In this document: in pieces, positions 1 to 5,898 of the stretch
Layout of the letters: every line of letters begins with the position of its first letter
How positions within the stretch are numbered: position 1 is the stretch's first letter
Assembly: GCA_021791455.1 (NCBI GenBank)
Contig: JAJYWM010000290.1
Location: forward strand, 1-12,218
Origin: a bacterium
GTDB taxonomy: Bacteria > Chloroflexota > Dormibacteria > UBA8260 > Bog-877
Reading direction: 5' to 3'
DNA: 12,218 nucleotides
Made by a program: the position numbers and the translations under genes
The notes under the pieces: model-generated
What the model was told of the DNA's origin: nothing
What the model saw: only the letters and a program-made list of their open reading frames with translations
Databases searched by the model: none

Positions 1-520
1 CGAACAAGGGCGCCACCATCCCTAGGACGTAGGCCCACCCGAGCCCGAGTGCATATAGGGGCGAGGCCACCGCGAGGGAAAGGGCCAGCACGCCCGCCAG
101 CACCGGCGCGCAACAGGAACTGGCCACACCGGAGATAGCCCCGAGTACGAATATACCGCGAATGCCATCGCCGCGGTGCCCGGTCGCGCTCCCCATTGGC
201 ATCGGGAGCATCCAGTGACGGCCGGCGAGTGCGAGGATCCCCATCCCGAGCATGACCAAGCCTCCGGCCACGAAGAGGCCAGAATGCACTCGGGTCAGGA
301 CGTGTCCCAGTGCGCCCAGCCCCAGGACTATCGGCAACAGGACCACGGCGACCCCGAGCGCGTAGACGCCAGTCGTCTCCACAAGGCGGCTGCGCCCGCG
401 CCGCAACATGGCTGCGGTGTACGTGGGCAGAACGGACACGATGCAGCAGGGCGCAAACAGGGCCAGCATGCCGCCCAGGAAGGCCGCAACCAATGAGCTG
501 CTGTAGACGATGGGGCTCAT
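1..520 (-). CDS. CcdA/DsbD-like membrane thiol-disulfide carrier, partial (C-terminus outside window)
   Basis: The first 173 residues are present; the gene continues past the left edge. It is strongly hydrophobic with at least four membrane segments (about residues 8-32, 52-73, 80-100, 122-150). In CcdA/DsbD proteins one Cys in the first segment and one in a later segment pass electrons from cytoplasmic thioredoxin across the membrane. Here both positions hold a vicinal pair: Cys25-Cys26 in APCCIVSVLP and Cys136-Cys137 in SSCCAPV, each next to a proline. The start ATG (518-520) overlaps the stop of the upstream thioredoxin-like gene as ATGA, so the two are probably translationally coupled. 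Likely job: supply reductant to the redoxin and thioredoxin encoded just upstream. The doubled cysteines also recall MerT-type mercury transporters, so a metal role is possible. The family call is fairly secure; the substrate is not. Confidence 0.8.
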   Translation of the reverse strand, partial: MSPIVYSSSLVAAFLGGMLALFAPCCIVSVLPTYTAAMLRRGRSRLVETTGVYALGVAVVLLPIVLGLGALGHVLTRVHSGLFVAGGLVMLGMGILALAGRHWMLPMPMGSATGHRGDGIRGIFVLGAISGVASSCCAPVLAGVLALSLAVASPLYALGLGWAYVLGMVAPLF

Positions 521-819
521 TGGCGGGATCCGCTGGTGGCGGTGAGCAGGCGGGCGAGGTGGGTCCGGAGCTTGCGCTCGGAAATCCGCCCGTACCCGAA
601 GAAGTGGCCGTTCACCCACAAGGCGGGAGGAAACGGCAGGCGCACTGTGTCCGCGAGGGCCCGGCCACGGCCACCGGTCAGATCCAATTCCTCCACGGTA
701 CATGGGAAATCAGCCACCACGCGGGAGAGGACGGTCTTGGCGTGTTCGCAGAAGCCGCAGTCGGGGGCAACGGCCAGCAGCAGTCGCACCCGTGCCTCTG
801 CTGGTTTCGGGACGGCCAA
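517..819 (-). CDS. Small thioredoxin/glutaredoxin-fold protein with CGFC active site
   Basis: A 100-residue protein with a thioredoxin-like layout: a beta strand (VRLLLAVA), the redox motif CGFC at residues 21-24 followed by a helix, and a cis-proline-type segment FPPALWVNG near residues 63-71. It has no signal peptide or membrane segment, so it is probably cytoplasmic. It would be the partner that reduces the CcdA-like membrane protein, or it may act on other thiols. The start lies 2 bases beyond the stop of the redoxin gene, and its own stop overlaps the next start (ATGA), so it is the middle gene of a tight operon. It has about the usual length for glutaredoxin-like proteins. The fold and active site are clear; the physiological substrate is not. 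Confidence 0.8.
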   Translation of the reverse strand: MAVPKPAEARVRLLLAVAPDCGFCEHAKTVLSRVVADFPCTVEELDLTGGRGRALADTVRLPFPPALWVNGHFFGYGRISERKLRTHLARLLTATSGSRQ

Positions 820-821
820 GG

Positions 822-1508
822 TCAGGCGCTCCGAACGGCAGAGATGACGCTGGACACCGGGATGCTCATGCTCACCAGCGACAGTTGCTCCCAGTGCACG
901 GTCCCATTGGGGTTGAGGACGAAGATCGAGTGCCGGTCGACTGGGCCCATGCTCATGCCTCCTGAGAGGTTGAAGACCCCGAAGGCGGAGCCCAAGAGAT
1001 GGCCCGTGTCCTGCAGCACCGGGAAGTGGAGGTGCAACTGCGACGCCAGTCCCTGCGACGTTGCCAAGGTGTCCACACTGACCGCGACCAGGGTGCCCCC
1101 GAGCGCTCGGATTTGAGGGTACGCCTGATTGAGCGCAATAAGCTGCTGCTGGCAGGCCCCGCAGGTCGCTCCCTCATAGAAGAACACCACCACCTTGTGG
1201 CCCCGGAGCTCGCTCAGGCTCAACGATGAGCCGGCGGTTGAGCGCAGGCTGATGGTGCTCCCAGGTGCGGGGTGCCCGACCGGGACCCCAACCCCAGCTC
1301 CGGAGACTGTTCCCCCGCCCGGCAGAAGGTAGGTGACTGCCAGGATGAGGGCCGCCAAGATTGCCGCCCCGCCGCCCCACACAGTCCACCACGGTAGGTG
1401 CCGACCCCCGCGTGATCTTGCGGCCTCCTGCCTTCGTCCCGGCTGCGGGCGATGGGTGCCGGGAGATGCTTCTCGGCGTAGCTGCTTGGACCGGCGGGCG
1501 TTGCCCAT
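822..1508 (-). CDS. Membrane-anchored redoxin (TlpA/AhpC-TSA type), CGAC active site
   Basis: This 228-residue protein has a basic N-terminus (residues 1-37), one membrane anchor (about 40-63), a Gly-rich linker, and a redoxin domain from about 76 to the end. The strand VVVFFYEGATCGACQQQ carries the CGAC pair at 116-119, and SVDTLATSQGL and FVLNPNGTVHW match the later redoxin core. The topology places the catalytic domain outside the cytoplasm, where it would reduce disulfides or peroxides using electrons from the CcdA-like protein encoded downstream. The ATG at 1506-1508 is chosen because a -10 box ends six bases upstream and no Shine-Dalgarno is present, which suggests a leaderless transcript. 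A palindrome overlaps this promoter, so repression by the neighbouring BlaI-type protein is likely. A bacterioferritin-comigratory-type peroxiredoxin is the main alternative. Confidence 0.85.
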   Translation of the reverse strand: MGNARRSKQLRREASPGTHRPQPGRRQEAARSRGGRHLPWWTVWGGGAAILAALILAVTYLLPGGGTVSGAGVGVPVGHPAPGSTISLRSTAGSSLSLSELRGHKVVVFFYEGATCGACQQQLIALNQAYPQIRALGGTLVAVSVDTLATSQGLASQLHLHFPVLQDTGHLLGSAFGVFNLSGGMSMGPVDRHSIFVLNPNGTVHWEQLSLVSMSIPVSSVISAVRSA

Positions 1509-1512
1509 GTGG

Positions 1513-1532
1513 CTACTATAACAGGCTAGTAG
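1513..1532. promoter_or_regulatory. BlaI-type operator dyad in front of the redoxin operon
   Basis: CTACTATAACAGGCTAGTAG is a perfect 6-base inverted repeat (CTACTA/TAGTAG) with an 8-base spacer. It lies in the 36-base gap between the M56 gene and the redoxin gene and covers the redoxin -10 box. TACTA...TAGTA half-sites are of the type bound by BlaI/MecI repressors. A related copy precedes the blaI-like gene (2787-2806). The dyad is seen directly; the bound protein is inferred. Confidence 0.7.
1515..1520 (-). promoter_or_regulatory. -10 box of a probable leaderless promoter for the redoxin operon
   Basis: On the minus strand the hexamer TATAGT is followed by exactly six bases and then the ATG at 1508. 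Transcription starting about seven bases past the hexamer would begin at the ATG itself. No Shine-Dalgarno lies in the gap and no convincing -35 box is visible. The hexamer is inside the operator dyad, so repressor and polymerase would compete. Confidence 0.5.
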
Positions 1533-1544
1533 TGCGTCGGCCCT

Positions 1545-2360
1545 TCAGAGCAGAGCGGCCAGCCCTCCTGCCAGACAGGCCAATATCCCGGCGATCAGGC
1601 CTACGGATGCCATGGAATTGATCCACATCGCGAGGGGAGGCCGCTGGTGAGGCAGCGGGTCCCCGAGGAGCTGGGCGACCCGAAGGGAACCCGCCTCTCC
1701 GAAGCCCGACGCCGCTTGGGGGACGCTCGCGGACCCCGCCCTCCAGAGCGCGCCTGCCACTGCCGGGGCGCCCACGTGGCGCATCGCCAGCTGGTCAGCC
1801 AGCAACTCGGCTCGGTCGAGGCGGTGCTCCACCCACCACTGCACCACGGTCGCGGGGCGGAGCAAGGCAGCTGCGGTCCGGTAGGCGGCGCGGCGCAGAG
1901 GGTCGTGTCGCCGGGCGTGGCACCCTTCGTGCCAGAGCACCGCCAGCAACTCCGGCTCGCGCAGACGCTGGACCAGCCCCCGGCTGACGAATACCGAAGG
2001 TCGCCAGGCCCCAGCGCAGAAGGCCTGTGGCGTGTCCACGTCCAGAAGAGTCAGCCTCTGCACATGTGCCCTCCTGGCAAGCTCTGAAAGGGCAGGCCCG
2101 GCCTCCATCCTGGGCAAACGGAGCAGAGCCTTTGCCGCAGCTGCCATGACCCACGTCAGCCGCGCCCCCCACGCGACCGCCACTGCAATGCCGATGACCA
2201 TAACGAGTTTGGCCCAGGTGTGGAGCATCTGCGCCGGGGTCCGGCTGATCACGGCACACGCCAAGTCTGCCCGGCACCCGATCGACGCAACCAAGGACAC
2301 AGTGCACCCGACGAGGAGCAGCCCGGCCACGGCCACGGCCAACCAGCGGCGGTGCGTCAC
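1545..2360 (-). CDS. M56 (BlaR1/MecR1-type) membrane metalloprotease without a sensor domain
   Basis: A 271-residue membrane protein. Hydrophobic segments lie near residues 7-27, 50-75 and 250-271. The zinc protease motif is HEGCH at 144-148 (HExxH), followed by a helix with RAELLADQLA (184-193) that probably supplies the third zinc ligand. The stretch PQAFCAGAWRPSVFVSRGL (111-129) is typical of the M56 core. In BlaR1 this domain is activated by an external penicillin-binding sensor and leads to cleavage of the BlaI repressor. Here the protein stops soon after the last membrane helix, so the large sensor domain of BlaR1 (about 600 residues in all) is absent and the signal is unknown. Its start overlaps the repressor stop (ATGA), the normal pairing for this system. 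A role in inactivating the neighbouring BlaI-type protein is inferred from family and position. Confidence 0.85.
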   Translation of the reverse strand: MTHRRWLAVAVAGLLLVGCTVSLVASIGCRADLACAVISRTPAQMLHTWAKLVMVIGIAVAVAWGARLTWVMAAAAKALLRLPRMEAGPALSELARRAHVQRLTLLDVDTPQAFCAGAWRPSVFVSRGLVQRLREPELLAVLWHEGCHARRHDPLRRAAYRTAAALLRPATVVQWWVEHRLDRAELLADQLAMRHVGAPAVAGALWRAGSASVPQAASGFGEAGSLRVAQLLGDPLPHQRPPLAMWINSMASVGLIAGILACLAGGLAALL

Positions 2361-2749
2361 TGGTCGGCCAACTCCCGCAGACGGCGGCGTTGGTGCGGCG
2401 TCAGACTGTCCATGCGCGCCGCGAACGCTGCCAGGGCAGCATCGCCGAAGCGCGCTATCAAGTCATCCACTTCAGCTTGACCGGTCTGCTTGATGAAGTC
2501 TTCTGGAGTCCCAGTCGGCCGGTAGGGGTAGGCTCGCTGCGTCGAAGTGTGCTCTCTTCGGAGCAAGCCCTTGTCGGCCAGCCGGTTCAGCGTTGTCATG
2601 ACGGTGGTATATGCCAGGTCAGGCATGCGCGTCAGCATGTCGCGGACGAAGAAGGGGCACCCCACCCGCTCTAGCCACACCTCTCGCATGATGCGGCCCT
2701 CCAGAGGGCCGACTAGGCGCAGGGCCCCGTCCAAATCCGGGGACACCAT
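2357..2749 (-). CDS. BlaI/MecI-family transcriptional repressor
   Basis: A 130-residue winged-helix protein. LVGPLEGRIMREVW (12-25) is the conserved first helix, and VRDMLTRMPDLAYTTVMTTLNRLADKGLL (35-63) is the recognition region, with the AYTTVMT.L.RL.DKG.L signature of BlaI, MecI and CopY. The C-terminal helices (about 83-130) would form the dimer. It has one cysteine (Cys31) and lacks the CxC...CxC metal site of CopY, so it is of BlaI type and would be removed by proteolysis rather than by metal binding. Targets are probably the dyads at 2787-2806 and 1513-1532, giving self-regulation and control of the redox genes. The ATG at 2747-2749 is the first start in this frame, but it has a poor ribosome site: a good AAGGAG (2775-2780) fits an out-of-frame ATG at 2766-2768 instead. 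Confidence 0.85.
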   Translation of the reverse strand: MVSPDLDGALRLVGPLEGRIMREVWLERVGCPFFVRDMLTRMPDLAYTTVMTTLNRLADKGLLRREHTSTQRAYPYRPTGTPEDFIKQTGQAEVDDLIARFGDAALAAFAARMDSLTPHQRRRLRELADQ

Positions 2750-2786
2750 CCGGCGGCCGATCGGGCATGTCCGGCTCCTTGGTCTG

Positions 2787-2806
2787 CTGCTACCGCCTTA
2801 TAGTAT
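2787..2806. promoter_or_regulatory. BlaI-type operator and promoter region in front of blaI-like gene
   Basis: Read on the minus strand this is ATACTATAAGGCGGTAGCAG. It shares 14 of 20 positions with the operator at 1513-1532, including TACTATAA and the TAG..AG arm. The half-sites TACTA and TAGCA form an imperfect dyad. It contains a possible -10 box, TACTAT (2800-2805, minus strand); I see no clear -35. It fits an autoregulatory site. Confidence 0.55.
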
Positions 2807-2897
2807 CGCGACCGGCGTGGGAACGGTCGCACCGATCCCTCCCGCTTTCCCAGCAAAGGGGGTATCCACTTAGATCAAGTAGACTCAAGATGATGTA

Positions 2898-3995
2898 GTG
2901 GTCGCCGCGAACCGGCCGCATCCCCGGGCGGGGGTCGACTACCCGGGCTCCTGGCAGGCGTTCCTGACCTGGTTCCCGGATGACGCTGCCTGCCGCGCCT
3001 ACCTGGAGCAGCTGCGCTGGGCCGAGGGGTTCATCTGCCCGGCGTGCGGCCACGTCAAGGCGTGGCCCACCGCTGCGGGGCGCCGGATGTGCGCGGGGTG
3101 CGGCCGGCAGACGTCGGTGATGGCCGGTACGGTCTTCGAGAAGACCCGGACCCCGCTCCCCACCTGGTTCGCGGCTGCCTGGTACCTGACGAACCAGAAG
3201 CAGGGGGCCAGCGCGTTGGGGCTCCAGCGCGTGCTCGGGCTGGGCAGCTACCAGACCGCGTGGGCGATGCTACACAAGCTCCGGCGGGCGATGGTGCGCC
3301 CGGATCGGGACCGCCTGAGCGGCGAGGTTGAGGTCGACGAGACCTACGTGGGGGGCGTGGAGCCGGGTGTGAGCGGCCGTCAGACCGTCACCAAGGCCAT
3401 CGTCGTGATCGCCGTCGAACTGCACGAGCCGCGCGGCTTCGGCCGGATCCGCCTGCGCCAGATCCCCGACGTCACGAGTAGGAGCCTCGTGTCCTTCGTG
3501 CGCGATGTCGTCGCCCCCGGCTCGGGGGTCCACACCGACGGCTGGGGCAGCTACCTCACCCTCCCCAAGCACGGCTATCGCCACCACCGAACCGTCCTTT
3601 CGGCCTCCGGCGATCCTGCCCACGTCTCCATGCCCGCGGTGCACCGGGTGGCCGCGCTGCTCAAACGCTGGCTGCTCGGCACCTACCAGGGCTCTGTTGC
3701 GCCCGAGCACCTGGACGCCTACCTCGACGAGTTCACCTTCCGCTTCAATCGTCGCACTGCCCGCCAGCGCGGCCTGCTCTTCCACCGCCTGATGGAGCAG
3801 GCGGTCGCTACGGCCCCCGCTCCCTCTCGCAGCCTGCGGCCGCAACCAAACCTGAACGCTCGCGCCCGTGTGTGGCGTGAAGTGCAGCCGCAGGCTGCGG
3901 GAGAGGCGGTTGGAGGGAGCCCCGGGAGACCCGGTTGCTCCCTCCTGACCCTCGCGGCCGCTCCGCAGCCGCCCCTGCCTGGAGGCCGGGCATGA
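2898..3995 (+). CDS. IS1595-family (ISXO2-like) transposase with extended C-terminus
   Basis: A 365-residue transposase. Residues 14-45 (DYPGSWQAFLTWFPDDAAC...) and the zinc ribbon C47-C50/C65-C68 are the usual N-terminus of ISXO2-like enzymes. The catalytic core follows: Asp147 in EVDETYVGG, Asp214 in HTDGWGSY, then VHRVAALLKRWLLGTYQG, where His249 and Lys256 sit seven residues apart in the place of the E..K pair of ordinary DDE enzymes. The family ends soon after FRFNRRTARQRGLLFHRL (279-298), so residues from about 313 on, rich in Pro, Arg and Gly, look like read-through into non-coding sequence. The start is GTG; an in-frame stop lies at 2880-2882 and no ATG intervenes. No good ribosome site is visible. 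The core is intact, so activity is possible, though the tail and missing termini cast doubt. Confidence 0.9.
   Translation: MVAANRPHPRAGVDYPGSWQAFLTWFPDDAACRAYLEQLRWAEGFICPACGHVKAWPTAAGRRMCAGCGRQTSVMAGTVFEKTRTPLPTWFAAAWYLTNQKQGASALGLQRVLGLGSYQTAWAMLHKLRRAMVRPDRDRLSGEVEVDETYVGGVEPGVSGRQTVTKAIVVIAVELHEPRGFGRIRLRQIPDVTSRSLVSFVRDVVAPGSGVHTDGWGSYLTLPKHGYRHHRTVLSASGDPAHVSMPAVHRVAALLKRWLLGTYQGSVAPEHLDAYLDEFTFRFNRRTARQRGLLFHRLMEQAVATAPAPSRSLRPQPNLNARARVWREVQPQAAGEAVGGSPGRPGCSLLTLAAAPQPPLPGGRA
3823..3906. repeat. Long inverted repeat at the normal end of the transposase gene
   Basis: GCAGCCTGCGGC at 3829-3840 is the exact reverse complement of 3887-3898. The pairing continues outward after a 2-base bulge, with CCTCTC at 3823-3828 against GAGAGG at 3901-3906. 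This gives an 18-pair stem around a 46-base loop. The left arm also holds the last codons of the conserved transposase region, and the right arm holds a small internal hairpin (GCAGCC-GCA-GGCTGC). No T-run follows. It may be a former terminator or an element end. Confidence 0.5.
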
Positions 3996-4009
3996 GCCGT
4001 AGTGGCTCA
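3993..4009. repeat. Short hairpin at the transposase stop codon
   Basis: TGAGCC-GTAGT-GGCTCA is a perfect 6-base stem with a 5-base loop. It begins at the TGA stop of the transposase. No run of T follows, so a classical intrinsic terminator is not supported, though it could act as an mRNA 3' structure. Confidence 0.3.
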
Positions 4010-4085
4010 AGGAGGCGAGGCCGGCCCCGCTCCTGACCGTGGGAAGCTTGGATTACTTCAACCAACTTCTTCCGGGGAGGGGACC

Positions 4086-5654
4086 ATGGCCTCGTTCCAG
4101 ACGGTATACCAAGACCGGGTCGCGGGTGAGCTGACCTGCCTCGACCGGGTCATCCTCAAAGGCCACCTGAACGGCCTCTACCCCCAGGGCAGCTTCAAGG
4201 CCTTCCTCAACTCCCAGGGGGTCCGGCTGGTCGACTTCGCCAGCTATGTCAACCGCGTCTCCACCGACCTCAAAGCTCATGCCCAGCAGCTCGCCGCCGA
4301 TGCCGGCCGCCCCTACGAGTACCTGCAGGGGACCATGACCAAGGCCACCGGCCACTCCAAGGAGGACCACGTCCGCCAGCTCGCCGCCCAGGACGGGGTC
4401 ACCCAGGGCCTGGTGGCGGTCCTGGCCACCGTCGAGCCCTGCCGCAGCTTCGGGGTCCGCGGCAACCGCCAAACTCACCGCCTGGAGGTCGTCCGCTGCC
4501 CGCGCAAGTGCCTCTTCTTCTACTTCTACTTCCTCGATCCCCGCCTGGGCCTGATCCACGTCCGCCTCCAGTCCTGGTTCCCCTTCGAGATCCAGATCTG
4601 GTTCAACGGTCACTACGCCCTCGCCCAGGCCCTGGACCGCCACGGCATCGGCTACCGCATGTACGCCAACAGCTTCACCCAGGTCGACGACCTGGAGCTC
4701 GCCCAGCAGCTCGCCGACCGCCGCTGGCTGACCTCCCTCTCCGCCCTGGCGGAGCGGGTCAACCCCATGCTCCCCGTCCTCGAGCAAGCCGGCTTCGGCC
4801 CTTATTACTGGTCCCTCGACCAGTCGGAGGTCAGCACCGATGTCCTCTTCACCTCTCGCCCCGCCCTCGAGCAGGTCACCCCCGAGCTCTTCCAGCACGC
4901 CACCACCACCTTCTCGTCCGAGGACATCCTCCGTTTCCTCGGCCGCAAACCCCACCCCGCCCTCCAGGCCGAGGTGGGCACCTCCACCCGCCATCGCCAG
5001 GAAGGCTGGCGGGTCAAGCACCGCCTGGGGCGCAACTCCATCAAGGTCTACGACAAGGGCCCCTGCCTGCGCGTGGAGACCACCATCAACGATCCCACCG
5101 CCCTGCGAGCCTGGCGCACCACCGAACACGTCACCGGCAGCGGCCGGCGCCGCCACCTGGTCCGCCGCCGCCAGCTCGCCCCGGTACGCAAGGGGATCGC
5201 CAACCTGCGCACCATCTACCAGGCCGGTCGGGCCGCCAACCAGCGCTACCTCGACGCGCTCGCCACCGCGGCCACTCACGGCACCGCCGTCCGCCAGCTG
5301 GACCGCCTCTGCCGCCCCTGCGGGCATGGCCATCGCCGCCACGCCTCCTTCTCTCCACTCGCCCCCCACGACCTGGCCATCTTCCGGGCCGTCCTTGCCG
5401 GCGAGAACACCCTCATCGGCTTCGCCAACCGCGACCTCGCCCGTCGCCTCTACCCCAAGCCGGCTCGCGACCCCGCCGAAGCCCGCCGCCGCTGCGCCGC
5501 CACCAGCCGCCTCATCGCCAAACTGCGCGGCCACGGCCTCGTCCGCAAGCTCCCCAGGCGTCGCCGCTACCGCTCCACTGCCTTCGGCCGCAACCTCCTC
5601 ACCGCGGTCCTCACCATCCACGATCGCGACATCCCCAACGCCATGGCCGCTTGA
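4086..5654 (+). CDS. Conserved hypothetical protein of a multicopy family, with C-terminal winged helix
   Basis: A 522-residue protein whose function I do not know. From memory, proteins beginning FQTVYQxRVAGELTCLDRVILKGHL and containing similar blocks occur, often in several copies per genome, as hypothetical proteins in many phyla. Visible blocks: CLDRVILKGHLNGLYP (18-33), FFYFYFLDPRLGLIHVRLQ, PFEIQIWFNGH, YYWSLDQSEVSTDVLF, EDILRFLGRK, and IKVYDKGPCLRVETTIN with YDK at 322-324. The C-terminal region, RLIAKLRGHGLVRKLPRRRRYRSTAFGR, resembles a winged helix. Start choice: ATG 4086 follows GGGGAGGGGACC, and family members begin here; the frame is open further upstream from GTG 4002 but that part is not conserved-looking. 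C dominates the third codon positions far more than in neighbouring genes, which suggests transfer. It is unlikely to be the passenger of a resistance system; a mobile or replication-type role is inference. Confidence 0.8.
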   Translation: MASFQTVYQDRVAGELTCLDRVILKGHLNGLYPQGSFKAFLNSQGVRLVDFASYVNRVSTDLKAHAQQLAADAGRPYEYLQGTMTKATGHSKEDHVRQLAAQDGVTQGLVAVLATVEPCRSFGVRGNRQTHRLEVVRCPRKCLFFYFYFLDPRLGLIHVRLQSWFPFEIQIWFNGHYALAQALDRHGIGYRMYANSFTQVDDLELAQQLADRRWLTSLSALAERVNPMLPVLEQAGFGPYYWSLDQSEVSTDVLFTSRPALEQVTPELFQHATTTFSSEDILRFLGRKPHPALQAEVGTSTRHRQEGWRVKHRLGRNSIKVYDKGPCLRVETTINDPTALRAWRTTEHVTGSGRRRHLVRRRQLAPVRKGIANLRTIYQAGRAANQRYLDALATAATHGTAVRQLDRLCRPCGHGHRRHASFSPLAPHDLAIFRAVLAGENTLIGFANRDLARRLYPKPARDPAEARRRCAATSRLIAKLRGHGLVRKLPRRRRYRSTAFGRNLLTAVLTIHDRDIPNAMAA

Positions 5655-5898
5655 TCCGCCCCTGCTTTCACCCCTTCATCCCACACAACATTCCCGCAAC
5701 AGACGCAATTCCTGGATGGCAATCAAATAGGACGCTCGCCGGGCGGAGCGTGACCGTACCGCCGACCCGTCCCTCGGGGACTCATCTGTCGGTCGAACTC
5801 GGCGCATGTGATCTCCTGGTGTTTGGTCTGCTGCGGCGGTAGGGCGGGTCGCGGCGGGACCAAGGAGCACGCTCGGCGCTTGGCCTCCCCAGGGCGGT
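5655..5898. other. Gene-free stretch between the mobile segment and the mer operon
   Basis: I see no convincing gene here. It holds a hairpin at 5732-5751 (ACGCTC/GAGCGT, 8-base loop) that could end transcription from either side although no T-run follows, an AT-richer patch near 5690-5730, and GGCGGTAG (5835-5842) plus GACCAAGGAGC (5858-5868), both also found in the blaI-like promoter region on the other strand. The right border, near 5901, is where similarity to a redoxin start breaks off. Confidence 0.4.

Larger units (their letters stand above)
2898..5654 (+). mobile_element. Probable mobile segment: IS1595-type transposase plus downstream companion gene; ends not located
   Basis: The only two plus-strand genes in the left two thirds of the window lie here, between minus-strand operons on both sides. 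IS1595-family elements are known to carry passenger genes in some groups, so the 522-residue protein could be a passenger or the product of a second, adjacent element. I compared the flanks by eye (about 2830-2897 against 3996-4085 and 5655-5900) and found no convincing terminal inverted repeats or target duplication. The given borders are gene borders only. Confidence 0.4.

Noticed and set aside
310..1116. 268-residue plus-strand frame across the redox operon
   Set aside because: It lies opposite three genes with clear redox motifs and stop-start overlaps.
1545..2749. Beta-lactam resistance (blaI-blaR1) system
   Set aside because: No beta-lactamase or penicillin-binding sensor domain is present; the linked genes are redox genes.
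4053..5621. 522-residue open frame antisense to the hypothetical protein
   Set aside because: It is the mirror of a very C-rich third codon position: the product is a low-complexity Gly/Ala/Glu/Val chain with no domain. The plus-strand frame has a ribosome site and conserved blocks.
4508..5842. 444-residue frame on the plus strand, offset from the hypothetical protein
   Set aside because: Pro/Arg/His-rich low-complexity translation and no ribosome site; a composition artefact.
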